Assembly (NCBI RefSeq): GCF_009659535.1
Contig: NZ_VJZZ01000002.1
Span: 557,233-621,232, forward strand
Direction: 5' to 3'
From: Aggregicoccus sp. 17bor-14
Lineage (GTDB): Bacteria > Myxococcota > Myxococcia > Myxococcales > Myxococcaceae
DNA length: 64,000 bases
The position numbers were made by a program, and so were the translations under genes. The notes beneath the pieces were generated by a model. That model was not told where the DNA came from and did no database searches. It saw nothing but the letters and a program-made list of their open reading frames with translations. Position 1 is the first letter of the stretch, and every line of letters begins with the position of its first letter. Of the stretch, positions 42,437 through 50,028 are shown piece after piece.

Positions 42437-43971
42437 GCCAGCGCCCCCCCATGCCTCCTCCCCCCAATGCCGAGGGCCTGGACCTGCTCACGCCCGGGCT
42501 CGTCCACGAGATGCGCCACCCGCTGCTGGGCATCAAGGCGGGGCTGCAGTTCCTCGAGCGCCGCCTGGGCGAGAGCCTCTCGGGCCTCGAGGAGTGGTCG
42601 CTGGTGAAGGGGCAGCTGGGAAGGCTCGAGGAGCTGTTCCGCAACTACGAGGAGTTCCTCCACCCGGAGATGGTGCAGCCCGCGCCCTTCGAGGTGCACG
42701 AGGCGATGGGGCGCGCGCTGATGCTGCTGCGCTTCCAGCTGCGCAAGCTGGGCCCGCGCTTCACGGTGGAGGGAGACGAGCCGGGCCGGCGCGCGCGCGG
42801 CACGCCCACCGCCCTGGTGCACGCGCTCACCAACGTGCTGGCGAACGCCCTGGACGCGCTCGCGGAGGCGGGCGGCACCGGCCGGCTCGCACTGCGCACG
42901 CTCACGCTTGCGGACGGCGCGCTCGAGGTGCGCGTGAGCGACGAGGGCCCCGGAATCCCACCTGACCTCGCGGAGAGCATCTTCGAGCCGCGCTTCACCA
43001 CGAAGCCGCCCGGCAAGGGCAGCGGCCTGGGCCTGAGCGTCGCGCGGCACATGCTCGCCTCCGCGGGCGGGAGCATCTGCCTCGTGCAGCCAGGAGACCC
43101 GCTGCGCCTCGCGTGGGCGCGCACCGAGTTCGCCATCCACCTGCCCAGCGCGGACGCGCCGCCCGAGGAGGCCGTGGCGGAAGCCGTGCCCGCCCAGGGC
43201 CCGCTGCGGGTGCTGGTGGTGGACGACGAGGAGGTGCTGCTGCAGGTGTACCAGCAGCTGCTCGAGGAGGAGGGCATGCAGGTGGCGACCGCGCCCTCGG
43301 GCGAGGGCGCCCTGGCGCAGCTGGGCACCGCGCGCTTCGACCTGCTGCTCACGGACAAGAACATGCCCGGCATGGACGGGCTGGAGCTCGCGGGCCGCGC
43401 GCGCCAGCTCGCCCCGCACATGGCGGTGGTGATGGTGACGGCGTACGGCTCGGCGGACAGTGCCCAGCGCCTGCGCGAGCTGGGGGCCGAGGACTACCTC
43501 ACCAAGCCCTTCGACCTGGAGGCGCTCGGCCTGCGCCTGCGCGCCGCCGTGGCGCGCCGCCGCCAGCGCCTCGCGGCCGCTGCGTCCTCTGGGCCCGCTG
43601 GCTCCGAGCCGCGCGGGCCCGTGGCCGTGGTGCTGCGCGAGGAGGCGCAGCGGCGCGCGGTGGGCGCGGCGCTCGAGGCCCTGCAGCGCGCGGTGGTGCA
43701 GGCCCCGGGCGTGGAGGAGGCGCTCGCCGCGGGGCCGCACGCGCTGGTGGTGGGCGCGGGCAGCCTCACGCCGCCCGCCCTGCTCGCGCTGTGGCGCGCG
43801 CAGGCGGCCGGCCGCAGGCTGCAGCTGGTGGTGCAGCGCGAGGGCGCGAGCGAGCGCGAGGCGGCCGCGGTGCTCTCCGCCGGCGCCTGCGCGGAGCTGC
43901 CCCGGGCCGCGCTCCCCGAGACGCTGCAGGTGGCGCTCGCGCTCGCGCTGGGCCCCCAGGTGCCGCGATGA
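42433..43971 (+). CDS. Soluble histidine kinase-receiver hybrid with degenerate second receiver
   Basis: A 512-residue cytoplasmic protein. The dimerisation helix carries His25 in LVHEMRHPLLGIKAG. The HATPase follows (NVLANALDAL, DEGPGIPPD, GKGSGLGLSVARHM). A receiver domain at about residues 255-375 has the acidic pair in VLVVDDEEV, phospho-acceptor Asp308 in LLLTDKNMPGMDG, and Lys in YLTKPFD. Residues ~395-512 repeat a receiver-like beta/alpha pattern (VAVVLREEA, ALVVGAGS, LQLVVQRE, CAELPRA) but lack the acidic pair, the Asp and the Lys. There is no output DNA-binding domain, so signalling passes by phosphotransfer or protein contact. Confidence 0.88.
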   Translation: MSQRPPMPPPPNAEGLDLLTPGLVHEMRHPLLGIKAGLQFLERRLGESLSGLEEWSLVKGQLGRLEELFRNYEEFLHPEMVQPAPFEVHEAMGRALMLLRFQLRKLGPRFTVEGDEPGRRARGTPTALVHALTNVLANALDALAEAGGTGRLALRTLTLADGALEVRVSDEGPGIPPDLAESIFEPRFTTKPPGKGSGLGLSVARHMLASAGGSICLVQPGDPLRLAWARTEFAIHLPSADAPPEEAVAEAVPAQGPLRVLVVDDEEVLLQVYQQLLEEEGMQVATAPSGEGALAQLGTARFDLLLTDKNMPGMDGLELAGRARQLAPHMAVVMVTAYGSADSAQRLRELGAEDYLTKPFDLEALGLRLRAAVARRRQRLAAAASSGPAGSEPRGPVAVVLREEAQRRAVGAALEALQRAVVQAPGVEEALAAGPHALVVGAGSLTPPALLALWRAQAAGRRLQLVVQREGASEREAAAVLSAGACAELPRAALPETLQVALALALGPQVPR

Positions 43972-44924
43972 GCCCCGGCACGCGAAAGGATGGGAGCGGG
44001 GCCGGGCGGCTGCTCGCGCTCTCCGCGGTGTGCCTGCTGGCGGTGGCGCTGCTCGGACTCTGGACCTTCCGCCGCTTCGTGGCGGAGCCCGAGGGAGGGC
44101 CCGCGCTCTCGCCCTCGCCGGTGCCCCCGGTCGCGCAGGCCGCGCCTTCCGCGAAGCCCGAGCTGGTGGTGACGGCGCTGGAGGGCACCGTGGAGCGCGG
44201 CGCGGCGGGCCGCTGGCAGCCGGTGCGCGTGGGCGAGGTGGTGGCGCCGGAGCAGACCCTGCGCACCGCGGCGCGCGCGCACGCAGAGCTGTCGGTGGGC
44301 GGCGAGGGGGCGCGACTCGTGCTGCCCGAGCGCTCCGAGCTGCAGGTGGGCGGGCTCACCCGCGCCTCCCACCGCTTCCGCCTCACCCGCGGCCGCGTGC
44401 AGGTGGACTACGCACCCGAGGGCGCGCGCGAGGTGCGCATCGAGAGCGACAGCGGCGCGGTGGCCCAGGCCAGCGGCGCGCGCTTCTGGATGCTCGCCTC
44501 GGGCACCGTGGTGGCGGTGGCCGCCGAGCGCGGCCTCGTCAACCTCTCGGCGGCCGGCCGCGAGGTGCAGGTGCGCGAGGGCCAGCAGGCGGTGGTGGTG
44601 AAGGGCGGCGCCCCGCAGGCGCCCACCGCCATCCCCTTGGACGTGCTGCTCTCGGTGGCGCGCACCGCGCAGCGGTCCGGCGCCTGCGCGGTGGTGGAGG
44701 GGCGCGTGGAGCCGGGCAGCGAGTTGCTCGTGGATGGCGAGCCCATGGCGGTCGTCGCCGACGGCCGCTTCCGCCTCACGCTCCCGCAGCGCGGCAGCGC
44801 GCGCGAGGCCCTGCTGGTGGTGAAGGACCCGCGCGGCAAGACGCGCGAGCAGCGCATCGCCTGCCTCACGCAGGCGCCGGAAGACGACCCCACGGCCAGC
44901 GTGCGCATCGACTGGACCCAGTGA
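43968..44924 (+). CDS. FecR-domain membrane-anchored periplasmic protein
   Basis: A 318-residue protein with one N-terminal membrane helix (about residues 13-33), a Pro/Ala linker, and a FecR domain. The domain shows VTALEGTVERGAAGRWQPV, VRVGEVVAPEQTLRTAARAH and GARLVLPERSELQV, then VRIESDSGAVAQASGARFWM and VREGQQAVV. A C-terminal ~90-residue bacterial Ig-like segment (VVEGRVEPGSELLVDGEPM) follows. FecR domains are periplasmic signal relays. Here the usual ECF sigma factor partner is replaced by two kinases. The ATG overlaps the upstream stop (ATGA), and its stop overlaps the next start (TGATG). Confidence 0.87.
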   Translation: MSPGTRKDGSGAGRLLALSAVCLLAVALLGLWTFRRFVAEPEGGPALSPSPVPPVAQAAPSAKPELVVTALEGTVERGAAGRWQPVRVGEVVAPEQTLRTAARAHAELSVGGEGARLVLPERSELQVGGLTRASHRFRLTRGRVQVDYAPEGAREVRIESDSGAVAQASGARFWMLASGTVVAVAAERGLVNLSAAGREVQVREGQQAVVVKGGAPQAPTAIPLDVLLSVARTAQRSGACAVVEGRVEPGSELLVDGEPMAVVADGRFRLTLPQRGSAREALLVVKDPRGKTREQRIACLTQAPEDDPTASVRIDWTQ

Positions 44925-46900
44925 TGCGCGCCCGCCTCGTCCACATCGGCCTGCTCGCGGCCCTCGCGCTGCCCGCGCGCGCGCAGGAGGCAGTGCTCGC
45001 GCCTGCAGCGGCGGCGTCCGAGACGCCCGCGCCCGCGGCGCCGCCCTCTGCGACGCCTGCTGCGGCTGCGCCGCCCGCCGCCTCTGTGCGCGCCTCGCTC
45101 CAGCACCTGCAGCTGGGCGTGGATGCCGAGGCGCAGCTGAGCCTCACGCTGCCTGCGGGCGCGCGCGAGGTGCGCGTGCAGGCGAGCTGCGGCCGCGTGG
45201 AGGCGCTGCAGGAGGTGGCGCCCGGGCAGTGGACGGCGCGCTACCTCCCGCCCGCGCCGCTCTACCCGCAGCTGGCGATCATCGCCATGACGGCGCTGGA
45301 CGGGCAGGCCCCGCTGCACACCTGGACGGTGCTCCCACTGTGGGGCAAGGGGCGCGCCGAGGTGCGCACCCGGCCGCACCGGTCCACGCTGCTGCGCATC
45401 GGGGAGAACAGCTTCGGGCCGGTGGAGGCGGACGCCTCGGGCATCGCGCGCGTCGCGGTGGTGGTGCCGCCGGGCTTTCGCGAGGGCTGGGCGGGCGAGC
45501 AGCGCGTGGACCTGCAGCTGCCGCCGGTGCCGCGCGTGTACGCGATGCCCGGCCTCGAGCGGGTGAGCGCGGACGCCGACACCGTGGTGCCCGTGCGCGT
45601 CTACGCCGTCACCCCCGAGGGCACCCCGCGCACCGACGGCGCCTTCGTGTTGGAGGCGGAGCGCGGCGCGCTCGCGCCCCTGAGTCCCCAGGGCCCCGGC
45701 GTGTACGAGACGCGCTGGAGTCTGCCGCCCGGGCCCGCCGGGGCGGTGGCGCTGAGCGGCCACTCCGAGGACGGCAGCGAGACCTTCGGCGCCCGCGTGA
45801 CGGTGGAGCCCGGCCCCGCGCGCACGGCCCGCCTGCAGCTGCAGCCGGAGGTGCTGGTGGCCGGCAGCGAGGAGGGCCTGCGCGCGCAGGTGGAGGCCTT
45901 CGACCGCGGCGGCAACCGCGTCGCGGCGCCGCTGCAGCTGCGCTGGGCGGAAGGAGCGCCGAGGCCACTGCAGAGCTCGAGCGCCGAGGCCGTCTCGCTC
46001 GCACTGCCCGCTCCCTCGGACCTCCGGGGCAGGGTGCGCGCGGCGATGCAGGTGCTGGGGCCGGACGGCAGCGTGCTGACGCAGCGCGAGGTGGCGCTGC
46101 GCGCCGCGGAGCCCGCCCAGCTCGCGGTGGAGGGCGGGCCGGACGGGCTGGAGGCGGATGGCCGCACCCCCCTCGTGCTGCGCGTGCTGGTGCGCGACCG
46201 CTTCGGAAACCCCGTGCGCGAGCAGGCGCCGCAGGTGAAGAGTCCCACGGACCCGCTCCCCGCGCTGCAGCCCACGGCCGCGGGCGGCTGGGAGCTGCAC
46301 TACGTGCCGCAGCCGCTCGCGCAGGAGCGCGCGGCGCAGGTGCAGGTGCGTGCCGGGGCGCTCTTCGCCGAGCGCGCGCTGCGGCTGCGACCCCACCGGC
46401 CGCGCCTCTCGGTCGCCGCGCGCGCGGGGCTGCTCGCCAACGTGGGCACGGTGCGCTCGCCCACCGTGGGCCTGCAGCTGCACGCCTGGCCGCGGCTGCT
46501 CTCCGAGGACCTGGGCCTGAGCGTGGACCTCGGCTACCTGCCGCTGGGCGCGGGCGGGAGCGTCGCGCCCGGCCTCGAGGCCCGCGCCCACGCGTGGCTG
46601 CTCGCCGCCGGGCCCAGCTACCGGCTGCGGCCGCGCGCGGGCCTCGAGCTGTGGGTGGGGGCGGGGCCCAGCGTGGGGCGGCTGAGCGCGAGCACCTCCT
46701 TCGGCGGCGGCACCCCGGTGCAGTCCTCCGGCAGCGCGCTGGGCGTGCAGGGCTGGGTGGGCGCGAGCCGGCGCCTCGGGCCGGGCGCGCCCTTCGTGGA
46801 GCTGCGCACCGTGGCGCTCTCCGACCCGGGGCTCGCCACCCTGCGCGGCAGCCTCCTCGCCGCGAGCCTCCAGCTGGGGTACCGCCTTGACCTGCGCTGA
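44924..46900 (+). CDS. Secreted multi-domain Ig-like protein with probable beta-barrel C-terminus
   Basis: A 658-residue exported protein. The signal peptide ends near ARA-QEA, and an Ala/Pro-rich linker spans about residues 22-50. Several ~90-residue beta-sandwich, invasin- or filamin-like domains follow; typical phrases are VPVRVYAVTPEGTPRTDGAF, GSEEGLRAQVEAFDRGGNRV and PLVLRVLVRDRFGNPV. The last ~165 residues are Gly-rich with alternating hydrophobic residues (LSVAARAGLLANVGTV to LQLGYRLDLR), like an outer-membrane barrel. No known family covers the whole protein. It sits between the FecR and lipoprotein genes and may carry signal or substrate across the outer membrane. Confidence 0.75.
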   Translation: MRARLVHIGLLAALALPARAQEAVLAPAAAASETPAPAAPPSATPAAAAPPAASVRASLQHLQLGVDAEAQLSLTLPAGAREVRVQASCGRVEALQEVAPGQWTARYLPPAPLYPQLAIIAMTALDGQAPLHTWTVLPLWGKGRAEVRTRPHRSTLLRIGENSFGPVEADASGIARVAVVVPPGFREGWAGEQRVDLQLPPVPRVYAMPGLERVSADADTVVPVRVYAVTPEGTPRTDGAFVLEAERGALAPLSPQGPGVYETRWSLPPGPAGAVALSGHSEDGSETFGARVTVEPGPARTARLQLQPEVLVAGSEEGLRAQVEAFDRGGNRVAAPLQLRWAEGAPRPLQSSSAEAVSLALPAPSDLRGRVRAAMQVLGPDGSVLTQREVALRAAEPAQLAVEGGPDGLEADGRTPLVLRVLVRDRFGNPVREQAPQVKSPTDPLPALQPTAAGGWELHYVPQPLAQERAAQVQVRAGALFAERALRLRPHRPRLSVAARAGLLANVGTVRSPTVGLQLHAWPRLLSEDLGLSVDLGYLPLGAGGSVAPGLEARAHAWLLAAGPSYRLRPRAGLELWVGAGPSVGRLSASTSFGGGTPVQSSGSALGVQGWVGASRRLGPGAPFVELRTVALSDPGLATLRGSLLAASLQLGYRLDLR

Positions 46901-49900
46901 GCGCGGACCGCGCTCCGTCGGGCCGCGGGCGCTGGGCCTGCTGCTGCTGCTGCTGCTGCTCGCGGCCTGCGCGGGGCAGGGTGGGGGAGACGCGCCCGCG
47001 CCCGCCTCCGTGCACCCGGCGCGCGGCGTGAGCCTGCAGGCCACGCCGGTGGTCATCGAGGGCGCGCGCTTCGAGCCGCTCGCGGTGCGCCACCTGAGCG
47101 GGAGCGAGGCGGTGGAGGTGGACGCGCGCTTCGCGGCCGCGCTCGGTGCGGTGGCGCTCGAGCAGGTGGTGTGGCGCGACGCCGCGCACCTGGAGGCGGT
47201 GGTGCCCGCGGGCCTCGCGCCCGGGCTCTACCGCCTCACGGTGACGGGGCCCCGCGGAGCGCAGGGCAGCCTGGAGGCGGCCTTCCAGGTGGTGGACCAG
47301 CCCTTCGCGCGCCTCACCGCGCAGGCCGAGCTGCCGCGCAGCGCGATCGCTCCGGGAGAGGCGCTGGCGCTCGGTGCCACGCTCGAGAACGCGGGCGACG
47401 GCGCGCTGACGGGGCTCTCCGCCACGCTCGTGCAGGAGGGGACCGGCGCGGTGGACGTGGAGGCGGCGGCGTCCGGTGAGGAGGTGCTCGCTGCCGGCGG
47501 CAGCGTGCAGCGCGCGTGGACGGTGCGCGGCCGCAGCCCCGGCGAGGTGCGCCTCTTCGTGGAGGCGCGCGGCGTGGACGCGGAGAGCGGGCTGGAGGTG
47601 ACGGCGCGCACGGCGCTCGCGCCGCTGCGGGTGCTCGGTCCCGCGGTCCTGCAGGCCTCGCTCTCGCTCACGCCGCAGACGGTGAACATCGGCAGCAACG
47701 TCGCGGTGGCGCTCACCGTGCGCAACGTGGGCGAGCTCGGCGCGCTCGACGTGCAGCCCCAGCCCCTCGCGGTGGAGGGCAGCGCCGCCCTCGTCCGGGT
47801 CAGCGGGCCGGATGCGGCGGGCTTCACCCTCGGGGCCGGAGAGGCGCGCACGGTGCAGTACGTGCTGCGGGCGCTGTCCGCGGGGCAGGCGCAGGTGCGC
47901 GCCTCCGTGAGTGCACGCGAGGCTTTCAGCGGCGCGGCCCTCGTGGCCGAGCCCGCGGCGGTTCCCCTCACGGAGCTCGTCCCGGCCACGCTGCAGGGCG
48001 CGCTCGTGCTGCCCGCGCAGGTGAGCGTGGGGCAGGACTTCGAGGTGTCCCTGGACGTGCGCAACACGGGCGAGTCCGCGGCAGAGGGACTGCAGCCCTC
48101 CGTCGTTCCGACGAGCGGCGCCGTGACGCTGACGGCCACCCCCGCGGCCCAGGACGTGCCCGGCGGGCAGCTGCGCCGCTTCACCTTCGGGGTGCACGCG
48201 AACGCCGCAGGCCGGCCCACGCTGAGCGCCACGGGCAGCGCGGTGGACGCGACGAGCGGCGCGCCCGTGTCGCTGTCCACGGGCCCCTCGCCCGAGCTCC
48301 CGGTGCAGTCTCCACCGGTGCTCACCGCGACCCTCACCGCGCCCGCGAGTGTCGAGCTCCGCGACGCCTTCGACGTGGTGCTCACCGTGCGCAACACGGG
48401 CCAGGCCGACGCGGCGGACGTCGTGCCGACGGCGCTGGCCCCCAGCGCGCCCGCGCTCGTCACGCAACTGAGCGCCCCGCCTGCCACGGGCGTCGCGGTG
48501 GCCGCGGGCAGCAGCGCCACCTTCACGTGGCGCCTTCGCGCGCAGCAGGTGGGCAGCCTGAGCTTCGCTGCGAGCGCGGGGGGACGTGACACCAACAGCG
48601 GCGCGGCGGTGTCCGCGGCGCAGGCCACCTCCGCGCCCACCCGCGTCTCGCTCGTGCGCGAGCTCGCGGCGGACCCCTTCGCCGACGGAACGTCCTTCAG
48701 CTTCCTCGCCACCTATGGGGGGCGCCTGCTCCTGGGCCCCTCGAAGAACGGCACCGGTGCGGTGGCGATGAACGCGGACGGCACGGGCGCGCAGAGCCTC
48801 GCCTTCAGCCTCCCGAGAGACCCCGGGACCGGCAAGGCCACGAGCAACAAGGCCGCGGCGCCGTACCCCTCCATCGGCGCCACCGGCTGCGCGAAGGACA
48901 CGCTCGCCTGCGGGCCGGACAACGAGGACGGGCGCGGCGTCTTCTTCAGCGGCGTGGGCGGCGGCAGCGAGTTCCTCGGCGTGGCGGGTGGGCGCTCGGC
49001 CGGGGACTGGAACTACGTGTACCTCACGCGCGACAGCAGCGGCCCGCTGCGCTTCAGCTTCGTGGACCTGAAGGACGCGCCGCCCGGCCCTGCCACGCGC
49101 GGCGTGTCCTCGGCCCGCTTCGTCAACGGCGCGCTCTACCTCGGGCTGCCGGACGACGGCGGCAACCGGCCCTACTTCATCCGGCTGCGCACCTTCCCCA
49201 GTGGCCAGGGCGGCGGGCTGGACGCGGTGGGGGGCACGGACGCGCTCAACCTGGACCTGGACGATGTGCCCACGATGGGCGTGAACGGCAGCCCGAAGAA
49301 CGCCGCCAGCACCATCGGTGTCGACGCGCTCGGGGACTTCGGCGGGCTGCTCTACCTCGCGAACAACGGCGGCTGGCTGCGCGCCACCGTGGCGGAGCCC
49401 CGCTCGTACGTGGCCTCTCCCGCGGACTGGAAGCTCGTCACGCCCACGGCCGCGGCCTACGGCGCCCACGTCTCGCAGGAGCTGCCGCGGAGCGCGGACC
49501 TGGAGCCCGCGGACAAGGCGGTGCCCTTCTTCGCCGTGCTGCAGGGCCGGCTCTACGCCGCGCGCAACACCCTCAGCGGCCCGCAGCTGTGGGTGTGCAA
49601 CCCCGCCACCGTCGCGCCGCTCGCGGACTGCGACGCGGGCGACTGGCAGCTCTTCGCCCCCAACACCACGGGCACGCTCACGCTGAGCCAGTTCAACACC
49701 GCGGCCAACGCGCAGGTGACGCTGCTCGCCGCCTCAACCACGCGCCTCTACGTGGGCTTCAACAACGCGGGCGGTGCCGTGGTGTACCGCAGCAAGGATG
49801 CGGCTCCGGCAAGCGCGGCGGACTTCGAGGGGCAGGGCGGCTGCGCCGCGGCGCAGGGCGCGGGCAGCTGCCCGGGGCTCGGCGGCAACGGGCTGGGGGC

Positions 49901-50015
49901 GGGCGCGCAGCGCCTCTACGACAGCGCCGTGCTGCGCAGCTCCGGCCGGGACTTCGTCTACGTCACGGCCGGAAGCCCCGGCGCGCCGGTGCGCGTGTTC
50001 CGCATCGTGGAGTAG
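46887..50015 (+). CDS. Large CARDB-repeat lipoprotein with uncharacterised C-terminal domain
   Basis: A 1042-residue lipoprotein. The signal peptide has a run of Leu and lipobox LLLAACAG. An IPT/TIG-like domain (residues ~40-135) is followed by four CARDB-like repeats of ~110 residues, each with a VRNTGE-type strand (VALTVRNVGE, VSLDVRNTGE, VVLTVRNTGQ). The last ~455 residues form a domain with three Cys pairs, GCGPDNE-like, LYLANNGG, NTxSGPQL and DCDAGDW motifs, paralogous to the end of the protein encoded at 51848-54313. TTG is the chosen start; it overlaps the upstream gene by 14 bp. The function is unknown, probably surface-exposed. Confidence 0.8.
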   Translation: MTCAERGPRSVGPRALGLLLLLLLLAACAGQGGGDAPAPASVHPARGVSLQATPVVIEGARFEPLAVRHLSGSEAVEVDARFAAALGAVALEQVVWRDAAHLEAVVPAGLAPGLYRLTVTGPRGAQGSLEAAFQVVDQPFARLTAQAELPRSAIAPGEALALGATLENAGDGALTGLSATLVQEGTGAVDVEAAASGEEVLAAGGSVQRAWTVRGRSPGEVRLFVEARGVDAESGLEVTARTALAPLRVLGPAVLQASLSLTPQTVNIGSNVAVALTVRNVGELGALDVQPQPLAVEGSAALVRVSGPDAAGFTLGAGEARTVQYVLRALSAGQAQVRASVSAREAFSGAALVAEPAAVPLTELVPATLQGALVLPAQVSVGQDFEVSLDVRNTGESAAEGLQPSVVPTSGAVTLTATPAAQDVPGGQLRRFTFGVHANAAGRPTLSATGSAVDATSGAPVSLSTGPSPELPVQSPPVLTATLTAPASVELRDAFDVVLTVRNTGQADAADVVPTALAPSAPALVTQLSAPPATGVAVAAGSSATFTWRLRAQQVGSLSFAASAGGRDTNSGAAVSAAQATSAPTRVSLVRELAADPFADGTSFSFLATYGGRLLLGPSKNGTGAVAMNADGTGAQSLAFSLPRDPGTGKATSNKAAAPYPSIGATGCAKDTLACGPDNEDGRGVFFSGVGGGSEFLGVAGGRSAGDWNYVYLTRDSSGPLRFSFVDLKDAPPGPATRGVSSARFVNGALYLGLPDDGGNRPYFIRLRTFPSGQGGGLDAVGGTDALNLDLDDVPTMGVNGSPKNAASTIGVDALGDFGGLLYLANNGGWLRATVAEPRSYVASPADWKLVTPTAAAYGAHVSQELPRSADLEPADKAVPFFAVLQGRLYAARNTLSGPQLWVCNPATVAPLADCDAGDWQLFAPNTTGTLTLSQFNTAANAQVTLLAASTTRLYVGFNNAGGAVVYRSKDAAPASAADFEGQGGCAAAQGAGSCPGLGGNGLGAGAQRLYDSAVLRSSGRDFVYVTAGSPGAPVRVFRIVE
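46938..46958 (+). repeat. (CTG)7 microsatellite in lipoprotein signal peptide
   Basis: Seven perfect CTG units encode seven leucines in the hydrophobic core of the signal peptide of the 1042-residue lipoprotein. Gain or loss of units would keep the frame but alter h-region length. In GC-rich genomes Leu-rich signal peptides often use CTG, so this may be simple codon bias. Confidence 0.6.
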
Positions 50016-50028
50016 GCGCCAGCGCGCG

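Noticed and set aside
40541..43971. DctB/DctD pair for the dctA gene at 39046
   Set aside because: The kinase is followed by a hybrid without AAA+ or DNA-binding domain and by FecR and lipoprotein genes, so it is not a DctB/DctD system, although it lies directly downstream of dctA.
45609..49469. A ~1290-codon minus-strand open frame across the Ig-like and lipoprotein genes
   Set aside because: It is a shadow of the two plus-strand genes, whose signal peptides, domains and overlaps are clear. No domain was recognisable in the antisense frame.
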